Shown one piece after another: positions 10,551 through 29,362 of a stretch of 64,000 nucleotides of DNA; the first letter of the stretch is position 1, and each line of letters opens with the position of its first letter. The notes under the pieces are model-generated. The model searched no databases. It was not told the origin of the DNA and worked only from the letters and a program-made list of their open reading frames with translations. Source of the stretch: Elysia chlorotica (lineage: Eukaryota > Mollusca > Gastropoda > Plakobranchidae); contig RQTK01000049.1 in NCBI GenBank assembly GCA_003991915.1, positions 801,500 through 865,499 on the forward strand, in the 5' to 3' direction. The position numbers were made by a program, and so were the translations under genes.

Positions 10551-12749
10551 GGAAAGGTTCAGATTTACATAATATTTATGGGGGTCAAAGCTTTAAGAAC
10601 AATCTGTAATGTTTATGCATATTATTTTTTCGTACATATCCTTATTCATTCTTTCTTCATTATTTCTTTGCGCCATCAAAGCTATAAATTAAGAGAGCTA
10701 GAAATGAGTTCTTGTAATAATAGTTGTTATCATTTATGTTGAACGCAATCATTTTTTTAAATCAGTATTTTGCTATTAAATTAGCTTTCCATAATAATAA
10801 AAAGCCTTCTCTCAAGTATTTTGCCCTTTCAATTATATTTGTGGCACATGATTTTAGTTTTCCTAGAAGTTCTTACAATTACTACTGTTTAAGTGGAGGG
10901 ACGGGTTCTGAAATGGACAGTAAGGTCAACTTCCTGATTTTAGTTTGGGCCGTCAGTCCATGGATTTCTGTGGACATATGAACCACAAAGTTAGTGTTTT
11001 GAAGGTTTTTTTTTCATTATTAATTCGAATTTTCGGAAATCCAGTCACTATTTTGAGTGCCAAAATTGTGAGAAAACATCTAAGAAAAGCCCTAGCTCGA
11101 ACAGTTCTTCCGATTATTTTACTGATTTCTTGTATTTGATTCGTGCCACTGCTCTAAAGGATCATGCAGGAATAATCGCAAGACCATTGGCACTCCCATG
11201 TCTGGTAGTTTCATTCAAAGAAGATATTTCGTTATGGATATTTGGTAATCAGTGCAATTTGAAACCAGTGAATTCTTGAATTAGAAATATAGGTGTAGCA
11301 GTCTCTTGTAAACTTACTTTTACGCTTGATTGCATGTTCTCAATACCTCTTGTTCTGAGCTTTCTTTAAAGGCATACCATGTTTAACTTAACCTATTTTC
11401 CTCAATAGGTATGAATCTCAAACAACAACAATCTATTGAAGGGCCACAGTAATATATTAAGTTTCATGTGTTATGTTAACACCCGATTGAACCCTACTAA
11501 TGTAGTAATGTGTAATCAAGCTTTAACCCTAATCTAGCGTTGTGTTTTCTACTCGTGTCTGTGCAAAGTGGCACCTCTGTGGGTCTGAACTTTAAAAAAA
11601 AGTCAAATTGGATATTTGAGGAATACATTCAACTTCAAAGGATGGGATACACAAAGTGTCTAAGAAAAATTCTATTTTAATACCTCTGACATAAGATTAG
11701 GCTTAGTTGTGGCTCCCAATGTTGGTGCCTTATACAAGGCAAGGAGAAATCTCCACCATCCCTTTTATTCTGTTCTTTGAGGTTAACTTTAAATGTTAAA
11801 AAGTGGTATCAATTTGTTCTAACAATTATAATTTTGGCTTTTATGGCCTTAGATCTAGAGGTTATTTATTAATAGCTTTTTTTGGTGTCCTTCCCTCACA
11901 ACACAAATCATGTATTATTTTTAATATTGCACAGATATTATATTTTCCACACTTTCATTAACCAGATCTTCAACAAAAATGATTTCCTTTTGATTGCACT
12001 GTGTATAATAATTTAGAGGATTAATAATCTCAATCTTTTTCTCACCAAGTTTGCTCCTCTTTAGGAGCATTGTTTCAGAATTGTGTTCTTTAAATTAAAG
12101 TACTTTGTATTTTATTAGCAATGTGTTTAATATTGATCTCAATATGGGGTTGAGGTCTTTTACACCGGGGCAAATTATGTGTCATGAAAATGTTATCTTA
12201 TTTATGCATTCAAATGCTGCCAAGCATTTATCCTCTCAGGATTGTATAATTATAACCAATTCCAATGTTCGATAAAAGTCAGCTTTTCTTCTTTATCTCA
12301 CCGGCATTAAAGATTATAAATACTAGTTGAGAACCCACGAACTTTGTGGGCATTGTGGGATGGGCAAAGTTGGAGGATAACAGATGAATTTGAGGTGTGC
12401 TAAAACTCAAAATAATATTTCTTCAGAATCCATAGTTTTAGAAATTAAAAATGTTATTGCAAAGAGATACACAGCTGTGAAAAACGCTTATAGGACATCA
12501 TTGTAAATGTTTAGTTTGTTTTCTGGTTTTTGCGTTTGATTGCCATTTCTAATCTTTTGTTTTGACATTTGTATAAGTAATAAGAAAATTTACCCTGATT
12601 CTCTTAGATGTATTTTTTTTACCGACCATTGAGTTTCTTAAAATAGGCTTAATCTTATCCTCTGATTTTACAATTAACCTAGTATTCTAATGTAACAGTG
12701 AAATGTGTGCGTTAAAATTTATGCGCTTTAAAAAAATCAGTATTTATTG

Positions 12750-12880
12750 TGTTTGGTATCCCCGCCCTGTCTCGTGTGTGGCAGCACATAAAATTGTCAG
12801 ATATCAGTCATGGGATCCGTCCACAATATAGCCTATATAGTGCTGACGTTGGATGTTAAACCAACTCAGCTAACTCAGCT
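12750..12880 (+). mobile_element. 5'-truncated SINE, family A
   Basis: Carries GGCAGCACATAAAATTGTC, then the 3' part ATATAGTGCTGACGTTGGAT and TTAAACCAACTC. The tRNA head is missing. A GTGAGTGAGTG run follows at about 12990. Confidence 0.75.
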
Positions 12881-15800
12881 GTGTCAGAAAATTCATATTT
12901 TTATACTTCTGTCTTATTAGTGCATTTAAATGTCCAATGGTACCTGGGACACCCGCAGCAGATGACAAATAAACACAGGATAGTGAGTGAGTGAGTGTGA
13001 ATGTCTGACAGTTTTCAGCTCAATATGCTCAAATGAGAAAAATGGATAGTGCTTGCATAACCTAAAGATTATGCACAGGTAAATCTATGACACTGAACTA
13101 ATGCATCGCACACTTTGGTAGAATTTTCTGTCCCCCTGATAAAAAGCCTTTACCATATCAATTTTGAGCTTAGCTCCATTATAAGATGTGTAAGTGTAAT
13201 CAGGCTTCATTGACACAGTGAGTATCAGGTTGGAAGTTTAAAACATTATAGCCACCTCAAGCCAAGAAAAGCTAAACAAACTTGTGCATTATATTATGCA
13301 ATATTATCAGGCTGTGAGATCAGGGTGGAAATAAGTACTGGATCAGCGTTGCCTTGACTCACTTGCCCTTGCCATTCTAAATCGTGTTTGTATAATGTTA
13401 ATGATATTGAGTGTTGTAACTTGTATAAACTCTTGCGTGAAGAAACACTTGGCAGTAAGTGAAAACAATCCAAGCTGAGCAAGTCAACAACACACATAAA
13501 AATTGCAACGAATGAATTATGCAGTTGAATACATGTGCTTATGAGACTTGTGTGTGTCTGTAACTGTGAGTAACAAGTATATGACTGGTGTAATGCCATC
13601 CATGAAAGTTCCCAGTTGGTTTTCTTAAACTCTGTAGAGGCAATAAGTGTGTCACAACATGAAAGAGTATGTACAATATCAAATTCATTTGTTCATTGGA
13701 GGTAAGATTTTCTATCTGGAAAATAAATTATCAATTTTTTTTTCAAGACTCATGACTTTTTCTCTGATAATAATTTGTTTTTAGTTTTCTCAAAATATTG
13801 ATCTCTCATACATTCACAATTAGAATACTAAATAGGAACATCTAATGATAATGCATTTATTCTTTTCATGTTGAACCAGTTGACATATCAGTTCTCTTGT
13901 AACTGCTTTTTGATACCATGAATTTATGTTTACATTTGTGATCTCATATTTTTCCATTCTTATTTAGATGTGTCATGAGAATCCGGTAAAATCACAAAAT
14001 AATTATGACGAAAAACGAAAAAAAAAAAAAAACTTTCCATATAAAGATTTATCTAAAAGCCTCCGTCAAAACGGAATGGGCATGAGGGCTTAAAGAGATA
14101 AACTGCATACAATCTTTATAGCACCCACAATTGTTCTAAGTTTTTGTTTTGTTTTTGTTGCTTTTTTTCCCGTTGCAGTGCCATACAACTTTCTGACTAA
14201 AAATAAAAATAAATCTTGTCAATAAGAATTGTATTTCTCTTTATTTATTTTTCTTTTATATAATCAATGGTGTCTGTTTACTTTGTAATTAAAGAAAGAC
14301 CTCTTTTAAAAACATTTTTTTTACATGAAACAACAATTTCGCTTTGAGAGGAAGCTTTATAAAATATGTACATTATTGTTTTCACTAATTTTTTTTGTCT
14401 TACAAGAGCTTTATGAAATAAGGTTGTGTCATCATTGAACTCAGGGTAGCAAATACTGATTCTGGTCACAGCTCGCATTGCAAACATTGGCTATGAACAA
14501 TATTTTTGGATTAATCAAAAATCTATATAAATACCAAGTCATAACCATTACCATTATCAAGTCTCCTGGAAGTATTTGCCGATATATCATGGTACATTGA
14601 TGCATTCTCATTCTCAAACTATTATTTGATACATTCAAAGTACTCATTTTTCATTTACAGGTGTGTTGTTTTGTTACTTTAATTATGATTTTACAAATGT
14701 GGAACTTAATTTCTAAAATTTGCCTGAATGGACAATCACAAAATGTTAAGATGTACATCCTATTGAAAACTTTGTTGTTAAGCTCCACTGTATTGAATAC
14801 TATTTGTTTTTCTTTTCCTTTCAAAACGTTTTCCTCGAATTGTTGGTAATTTGGTACATTTATTTTCTTGTCATGCATTGGAAAGAATTGCCTATTATAG
14901 ATAAAAGCACCAACTGCTGCATAAAGATGTGACACAATATATAACAATTGTCTTCATAATTTATTTTTCCAAATGTGTTGAAGCTTTTAATTTTATATTA
15001 CTATTCATTTATGTGTCTCCATCCTTTCTAAGGATTTTGAAAACAGTCCAAGTGAATGCACTGAAAGTACAATAGGAAATTTATGTTTTGAAATCAGAAA
15101 ACCTCAATAATCTTTGCAATACGATTAGTGGGACTGGTATGGGAGTCTCTAGTTGTGGTCCTGAGGTGCTTCACATTTTTCTTCTGTATAAATTTATGAT
15201 ACTTTTTTCACATTCCTCTGATAATTAATACTAACAATACCAAAGTTGTATAGAGATGTAAAGTTCTGCAGTTTCATTTACAAGTAAGTTTTCCTAAGTT
15301 TCTTTTAGTGTAAATCCACAAAAATTATTTATTTTCTATGATATATGTAGTCAGTTTTAATCTTATTTCAATCTTATCTTTGCTATTTTGGAATTCAGAC
15401 TGTTCGTTTAGCAGCTAGATAGTATATATATTTAACCAAGGCTTCACATATGTTTTATGTGGAGAGATCATTTTAGGTTTATTCAATACAAATGTGATTG
15501 AAACAGTGGTGGTTGTGGACTGTCCACTTTGTGAAATAATGGCCAGTCCAAGATGTTCCATCACTATGTAGTGCTCAATGTGTTGACCCATCAGTTAAAA
15601 AAAGAAAGCATGTCCAGGCTGTGATGAAAAGTGGCTAACTTTGGGCCTAGACTGCGAAATGACACAACTGGCAAGCAGGAGTTCCTAGTTTACAGCTCAG
15701 CTTGAGTCTCTGCTCATTAAAAAAGTTTTTCAGGGAACTTATACCATAGGACCCGGATATCAAAAATTATTTCATTGTCGACTTATGGGCTCATTTAATT

Positions 15801-18681
15801 CTATTTGCTTTTAGAACCAATTTTTCTCATCTCCCGAGGGGCTGGTGATTAGGCGGAGGCTCTTTGATCATAAAACAAGGACCATCTAACTTCCCCACAG
15901 GTTTCATATCAAATTAATTTTAAGGTGCCATTTTTCTCTTTCATTGCTATACAATACTGGCTTCAGACATGATTTTAACAATTCTTCAAGTATATTTCAG
16001 AAACAGTTTGAACAAAAACAACGTAACAAATATGTGAGAAGACAAACATAAAACTACAAGACTTGTTTTACAAACCCAAAGCCTTTAATTCCAGCTGCAA
16101 AGCTCAATGATCACAAAGATTACAAAGCAAGAGATCATCACAAAAACATTAAAGCTTTGACCATTTTAGAATACATCATTCTTCAAGCCTCTCCAATTTA
16201 ATTCATAAAAGCAAAATTTTAATGATATGGTGAAATGCATCGAGAATTTGCATAGAATGGGATAAACCACAAGTATCGCTCATAGGTGTGTAGTGGAAAT
16301 AGAATTCCATAAATTGAAAGTAAGGCTTGGGACACATTTGATTAACCTTTTTCCAACAAGTTTTCTTTTGCAGCCTTTTCAAATCACAGCTCAAGGCTGC
16401 AGTAAATTTATGTCTCTGTTCAGCAGCAACAACTAAGGGCAATTATAATTATGATAACCTCAAGCCAAGTAAAATATGGCCCCAACTCTATGCACGTAAT
16501 TATACGCCTACATTTAACAAATAAGCTCCTCCATAAATCCCTTGCTAACTGGGCTATGACACTTTCTTTTCTTAGATTTCTATTTGAATTTTCAAACAAC
16601 AACATTTTGAAAATAAAATATGTGACATGTTAAGCAAATGTCTTTTGCTTTTAGAAATGAAAATTTGCAGGGAAAATAGCATTTACAGATGATTAGAAAA
16701 AATGCCAAATCAATAAAAAAAAATAATAACAGCATCATCTTTGCACTGTACAAAGCTTTAAAACACAATTTTAAAATCATGACATCACTTTTCGACTATC
16801 TTTGTTAACTACTCAAGCCAAGAAGCAATCCATACAATAATTTGAAAGTAACATTCTGAGAAAATAAGGATTTCTTGCAAGACAAACTTTGACTCTAATG
16901 CTGTTTTATTAAATCATGTCAAGTCTTTGCAATGTGCTGAGAAAATAGAAAGGGTATTTAAATAAACTTTCAAAACAATGAAAAAAAATGTGTTCTAGTT
17001 TCACAAAGACATGTATGCATCTTTATGGATATCAATAATAAAACTTAAAAAAAACCCAAACAAATGAATTAAAATACCAAATAGAAATATGTTTACATAT
17101 TGTCTAAATGAGTGCAAAAAATGTCTTTTTATAGTGTTCACTGCCTAACATGACAGTCCTCTGTTTAGTTAGATGCTAGATGAAAGGAGGGAGATTTAAC
17201 TCAAACTTCGTCATTTAATATCAAATCTCCACCTGTTTTCAACACAAAAAGGTGTGAACTGGTGAGACACGTTTTCGGGAAGAAAAGTTGTTTATTCTCT
17301 CGATATAAATGGAAACCACCATGTCACTCTGCAAACAAGTATGCCACAAAGTCTTGCCCCAAACTAACCATAAGGCTACATGGCGGAACAACAAAGATAG
17401 CAAGATCAGCACAGGCTAGCCCTACAGTAATGGGCTCCCTACAGCTCTGCCATGGGCTGCAATTGTCTATACCCTAGTACAAACAGGTGATTCTCATCAG
17501 CACTTGGAACTAGGCTTAAGATAAAAACTTTTCATTTATATAAAAGCGATATCTTAGAAATTTTTTTTTTAAATTATGATATTCAAGCATGAGCAAAATA
17601 CTTACAAAAACAAACACTCAGCATTGTCTTAAGCAGATCATGATACTAGCATGTATGTAGGCAGAGACCACTGCATTACATGGAACTCCCCAAAAGCATT
17701 TTACATGTTAATTAGTATCCTGCTGAGTAATTTATTAATATGCCAGAGAAGGAATGAACAATCACAAGTTTCTTCGATAAACATGGAGACATCAGTACAT
17801 GTATATAACAGTGTGAAAAATAAACTTTCTGTGTTCAACATGGTTTGGGTTCCATAAGCAGAAGAGAAAACGTTTCACTTTTCTTTTCTTTTCAGGTTCA
17901 TCACATATGGTTTTAACGTATTCCTGAAGGCAGTATATCACTTTTTATACTTCTGGCCTAAAATATATACATGGTGCAAGTTTACAAACAAAACAAAATA
18001 AAACAAATGGCTGTAAGGTGTTTGATTTGCAAGGCTAAAATCTGATAAAAGATTATCCAGTTTTAACATATAATTCTTTTTCCGTTAATTATAAAGATCT
18101 GTTGAAATACCCAGCATAAAATTGAATGTATCACAAGTCCAAATAGTTAAACAAATAATCCTCCTACATGCAAACTGTGCCAATTTCAACCCAGACAATT
18201 ATTTTCAAAGTTGCTACTCATAAAAGACCATAAAAAAACTACAATTGGTGACATTTCTATTTCCCATTGAGTATTTGCTCCAATAACTCGCTCAGAAGAA
18301 CGGTGACATCGTGCAATGATAATAAAGCAAACATAACAATCGCAAGATGACGTGAAAGACAATACACAGACATAGAAGTTGGATATGAGCATCAAAGTGA
18401 AAGAGGATCAGGGATAGAAACACAGTATAAGAAAAAGTGAAAGCATATGGTTTTCGGAATGAAAGCTTGTTGGCACTTACAAGACGGATACATACCAAGA
18501 ACCAATAGTCTTGAGCACCACTTTGATAATTAATATAAGGATATCCTGGTTATGGTTTCAAAAGAGTATTATTTTTCTTTTAAACAAACTAACGGGAAAG
18601 AATATTTTCCATCTTTTTTAAAAGGCAAAATAAAAAGGATTGAGGATTTTTGAATGAAAAAACTATTCAAGGCGCCATGGT

Positions 18682-24653
<5,972 letters not shown>

Positions 24654-25295
24654 GATGGAGGTATCTATAAATGTCTGGTCTCTCACTACCTGCAAAATAG
24701 TGATCATACAAAATAAACTTGGATATGATGACAAAGCCTGAACTTTTTTAGTTAAATGTTTTTCTTCCTTTTCTTTTTTAAAGTAACTTACATTTATGTT
24801 GCATTTCATGTCATAAAACAATTTGTAATTTAAAAATAATGTGGTACCTACAATTCAAATTTTAATGAAGAGTCTAAAAATAAGCAGACCCTTAGCGGTT
24901 TGATAAAGAAAAAAGATCTAGTCCTTATAACTTGTATTAGAAATATCATAAAATGTTACTAGTTAGTGCTCATGGAGTAATTTCAGAGTAATTATTCCCA
25001 GCAGGGCTACCAATAATAATTTATATCATTCCCAGCCTGTATTTTGCCCAGCCAATCTCACTGAAACCTGTTCACGTTATATTTCATCATTTGTGATTTA
25101 ATTAGATCTAGATCTATATTACAGATATATTCAAGTTGTTTCTACTAAACTAAAGATTCAGAAACAACAAAGCAAACAAAAAGAATTGCATTAATATTTT
25201 AAGCAGGTGATCTTATCACAAAAGAAAAAACAACAAAACAGGCTGGGAATAATGTTTTTAAATTCACAGCCTGGCTTTCCCTCACAAAAGACAGG

Positions 25296-26285
25296 TCTGC
25301 AACCCATGCAGCGCTTTGAAGGTCGCCCGGAGGCCAGATGACCAGTTTGGGTCTGGGCCCGAGTGACTGGGTGTGGCAAAACTGTTCACCTGGTTAACTA
25401 TTGCTCTGAGTGTTGCGCTGTTATCGCCGTTTTTTGTTTTTATCATTATAGGTTCATAAAACTATATATTTCTATTGAGCTGAGAAGTTGGCTGATTTCA
25501 CTAGATCCTCTTTGTTTCTGCTTCTTAATAATCATTCATTTCTAATCGTGTGGAAGGAATAAAGGAAAAGCAGGTTATTATTTTCTTTCCTGCAGGTTAT
25601 CACAATTAAACTTATAGTTTGAATAGCTGTGGGTGTTGTATGTTTCAGTTCAAATCCTTTTTTACATGGAACAACATTCCTCCTGTGTGTCTCTTGACCA
25701 AAAGGGTTTTTAAATGCATTTAGAACCCCTGTAGCCCCAATTGAAAGTTCTAAATACAGAAATGGAAATATCATCAGAGGATCAAACCTTTGACCTCCTA
25801 CTCGTCAATCCAGCAAACTAATGCTAGAAATAGCTGGCGCCTTATATTGCAAAAATGCAATCTTATTTCGAAAATCAAATTAATGTTAAGTCCAACAGGT
25901 TTCCTACAGAGATGGACAGAAAAACAGCGGCGATATCAAAGATTTGAACCTTGGACCTCCTGCTCCTCATCCCCGAGCACTGGACACTGAGCTATCTTTA
26001 CGCCCCTACTAAGCCAACGCTAATAATTTTTTAATTTAAATAGATCTACATCCCACGAATTTCTGGTAAAAACAGACCAGACTTGTTTACACCTACCGAG
26101 TATCGCACCGTCTGCTTGAGAACCTGTGAGGTGGTAATAATCAAAGACTATCAAGCGAAGCACCGGCAGTTACTACAGTTACACAGTTCATGTCTGCCTA
26201 CTATCCAAATAAATTCAGAACAGTGTAAAAGTGAGCCAATGGCAATTACAAGCTCCAGTCACAAACAGAACAGGTCTGAGTTCAA
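25296..26285 (-). repeat. Dispersed repeat with two tRNA-like modules, copy 1
   Basis: Matches 54876-55815 along most of its length (both start near CCCATGCAGCGCTTT and end after GTGAGCCAA). The minus strand contains two tRNA-like heads about 160 bp apart. One at about 25842-25776 has B-box AGGTTTGATCC. One at about 26006-25938 has A-box-like AGATAGCTCAGTG and B-box AGGTTCAAATC. The two heads resemble each other, suggesting internal duplication. No ORF of a mobile-element protein is recognised, so it is probably nonautonomous. Confidence 0.75.
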
Positions 26286-26799
26286 CAAGCAATCTGCTGG
26301 TCAGCGCTGTTTCACATCAGTGTGTGTGTGTGTCTGTCTGTCTTTGTGTCTCGTGGGGCGGCGTTGGACACTTCTATGTGAACCAGTCAAAGTATGGTTT
26401 TCATAACCATCTTCACCTACACAATGGTCCACCCGTCTTTATACACGGAGACTAAACATCACCAGTTTACCCGAGATCTCTACCGGGGGAATCTCTCTCT
26501 TTCCTTTCTTAGAGATCCAGGCTATCATCAGTGATAACCGTCATAATGTGACTGGGAGGCTGAGAACCCTCCAAACTACTCAATGGTTTCATTGGTTGAC
26601 ATTTTAAGAGCCTCTACACCCATTCACATGTTTCTCGCGTGTAAGAAATAGAAGGAATGAATAAAGGCCCACTACCAGAGGTAGTTACTTGGCACCCCGT
26701 GTTGGGAGGAGCTAAGTCAGTGAGGTAGCCATGAGCGGAACCAGTGTTTCTTTCACAGCAAGGCAGTCAACTGGCGCGTCACACTTAATACATTAGGAA

Positions 26800-27215
26800 G
26801 GAATATGTACCTGAAAGAGACTCCCCTGGCTACCCTGCAACCAGCGATCCGCCTCCAAACAACAAATGGCAGAACCCCCCTCCCCAGGTCTGGTCACACC
26901 GCGACCTTCCAAGAAATTGCTACCCCGCCATCTGTCACTGGATCCTTCCCACCCCAGTCAGCACTCCACTGCCCTGCGACCTGGCAAAGGAATCCCAACC
27001 ACAGTCAGACCCTCATTTTCTCCCGTTTATCAATTTGGAGGAGAAGTTAAGGCCGCCAACTTCATCAGGTCCAACCAACCTGCGCTTGTTTCCATCGCAA
27101 CCATCAAAGGCTGTTGGCCTCCTTACAGCAAAGGGTTAAAAACACAAAAATGGATGTGGATTTACTCGACCACTTCTCACACCATTGTAGTGTTTTCGCC
27201 CAATGCTAGATGACA
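26800..27215 (+). other. GC-richer, proline-rich ORF region, unrecognised
   Basis: Two overlapping frames stay open here (26805-27050 and 26866-27213), the second 115 aa and starting MAEPPSPGLVTPRPSKK. Base composition is clearly less AT-rich than the flanks. Neither peptide matches a family that I recognise and no splice or promoter structure is clear. It may be a mobile-element fragment or part of a 5' exon or promoter of a flanking gene. Not called as a gene. Confidence 0.25.
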
Positions 27216-28394
27216 GACCTGCACCAACCCTTGGGGACCCTGATATGTTACAAAGGATGCAGGCATTCAAGGCACACCAAACTAATCATGAATGGTCCCT
27301 ACCTGTTGTCAACCACATAAAAAAAAACAGGCTGGGGATAAAATTAAGTGTTTCTCAGGAATTAAGAAAACGCTGATAATATTGTTCTAAGGTACTTCTA
27401 CAACCAAGGAAGAGACAGGCTAGGAATAATACTTTTTAGTATTGGCAGCTCAATAGGGAATTAATTGCGGGCTCCATATTTTTATGGACTCCAAAATACG
27501 CCATAAAACAAATAAACTTAATTGTTTTTCATTTGAAACAAATATCTAGATCTAGATGTAAAGATATAATCATCTAAAGATCCAACTTCTAATTTACCTC
27601 ACCTTAGATAAAAACAAAATATTTAATAAAAGTTAATGTGCATCATGAATAAGCCAGACTAGACTATTGTAGATCATCTAACACTTCCAGTACCAAGGCT
27701 AAACTTATCGTTGAGAGGGTTTTGGTAAAACAGAGAACAAAACTTTTATCGATAGATTGTAATCACACTTAGACTCTATATAAATATAATTAATGTCTTA
27801 TCATAAACAATTAATGGCAAGACTAACCAAGACTTTTCACAATGGTCATCATTTGCACCAATATGTACGATTGTACGTGTTATTTTTGCACACACTGGTG
27901 TGTTGGTGTAAAATCAATTGGCAACTAAAAATGCAATATTCCTGGTATCGAGGAATTGGCTATACCGATAAATTCGGCAGATCACGTATTCAATTACATT
28001 CGATTTAATCTAAGCTTACGGCCTTTGTCCATTTAGTATTACGAACCCGTTTACAATTAGACTTCACCCAAACAGGTTCTTTACTGCACACATTTTTGCA
28101 TTTTATCGTGTATCAAGAAAAATTGCTGCTCAACGTTGGACTATTAGAAATCAAGTTTTATGTCTTACCATAGGTCTCACGAGGAAAATGCTGTGAATAT
28201 ATCACTACATATAAATTAGAATAAAGGAACATGTGAAGGAAGATTTCATTTTTATTTTATTTTTTTTTAAATGTGGTTATGGCCTACATACTTTATTTCA
28301 AAGCAAAAATCCTTATGCTTCGACAAATTGGGAAACAAATTCTCGGCGCAATATCATATCTTCTTACTTTATGTTTTAAAAACGTGTAGACACC

Positions 28395-28560
28395 AATAAG
28401 CTTAATCGATTAACGCGTTGGGTTGTGTCCACGGTTTGAATCCCACCTGGTTATCTGTCAAATCAAATGAACCATCAGAAAATTTATAGGACGTTAGGCT
28501 TATAAAACTATCAACCGCGACTATGGCCCTTTAAACGACACATTAAAGTTCATCAACCTG
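28395..28560 (+). mobile_element. Degenerate tRNA-derived SINE
   Basis: B-box-like GGTTTGAATCCC follows a weak A-box-like stretch. The body is worn and family membership is uncertain. Confidence 0.4.
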
Positions 28561-29213
28561 CTCATGGACGTTTTTGTTGTGCCATTCAGGTAAACCTCCT
28601 CCCTGAATTCATTCAAATGTACGCATGTCTTGTGAGTTGAAGCATGGAGATGAAACTGGACGAGACTGAAACTTTAAAAAAATGTTTCCAATGAAAGAGC
28701 GTGCAACAAACAAATAAAGAAACAACAACAATCGTAAAAACATAGACATAAGCCGTGCATGATTGTAGTGACTAAAGTGTGAGTCCTACATGTACACGTC
28801 TTTCCAGGCTGACAGGGTTGATGGCGGTTAAAAAAAAAGAAAATACTGTGAAGGAAAAGATCCGTGAATTCCACGTCAATTAACCATGTTCATAACATCG
28901 TTGTTAGGCCTAAACTACTTAGAGATCCAGGCATAGCCTACTTTTAATACTTTTTTTTTTTTTTTTTTTTAATAAATTTTAATTCAATGAAGCCATTTAC
29001 TATTCAGCTTATGTTTTTCCAACTTAGCAGCATTGTTGTATTATTTTTTAGAAGTTCATATAGATCTACTTGTCATCTGAAATAATATTTCTATAAATTT
29101 GAACAGAAGGTATGCTATAAAGAAAAAAAGGAAGAAAAAAAAAAAAACACCTAGATCCAGGAACAACATTTGAAATTGCTCTCTTTAGTTGTTGTGAAGA
29201 ATCCTGTACTTTG

Positions 29214-29218
29214 ATTGG
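29214..29218. promoter_or_regulatory. Inverted CCAAT box near proposed UBE2S start
   Basis: ATTGG lies about 145 bp upstream of the proposed UBE2S start codon. Inverted CCAAT boxes are common in promoters of cell-cycle genes. Promoter function here is inferred from position only. Confidence 0.3.
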
Positions 29219-29362
29219 TCCGTATTCGCCATGTTATGAATCGAAGTTTTCTTGTCATGTCGGAACTAAACATTGTATCAGCTTGGTGAACAGATTCCCG
29301 AAATTGATCGAGGAACATTTTGATAACTGTGGCACAAATAGATCTACAACCGAGCCATCGAA

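Larger units (their letters stand above)
10206..18681. other. Noncoding AT-rich interval between convergent genes
   Basis: Holds the MAO 3' UTR on the left and, presumably, the ARL6IP1 3' UTR on the right. Apart from a truncated SINE at about 12750-12880 and short poly-A/T runs, no exon-like sequence with a recognisable protein was found on either strand. The short ORFs here have no codon structure that I recognise. Confidence 0.6.
24690..29362. other. Upstream region between ARL6IP1 and UBE2S coding starts
   Basis: Should contain the promoters and noncoding 5' exon(s) of both divergent genes. Contents seen: a repeat with two tRNA-like modules at 25296-26285, a GC-richer island at about 26800-27215, a degenerate SINE near 28395-28560, and long poly-A/T runs at 28950-28972 and near 29130. 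No coding exon is supported. Confidence 0.55.

Noticed and set aside
29169-29174. CHR cell-cycle element (TTTGAA) near the UBE2S start
   Set aside because: A six-base AT-rich match is expected by chance here, and it lies on the wrong side of the CCAAT box for the usual arrangement.
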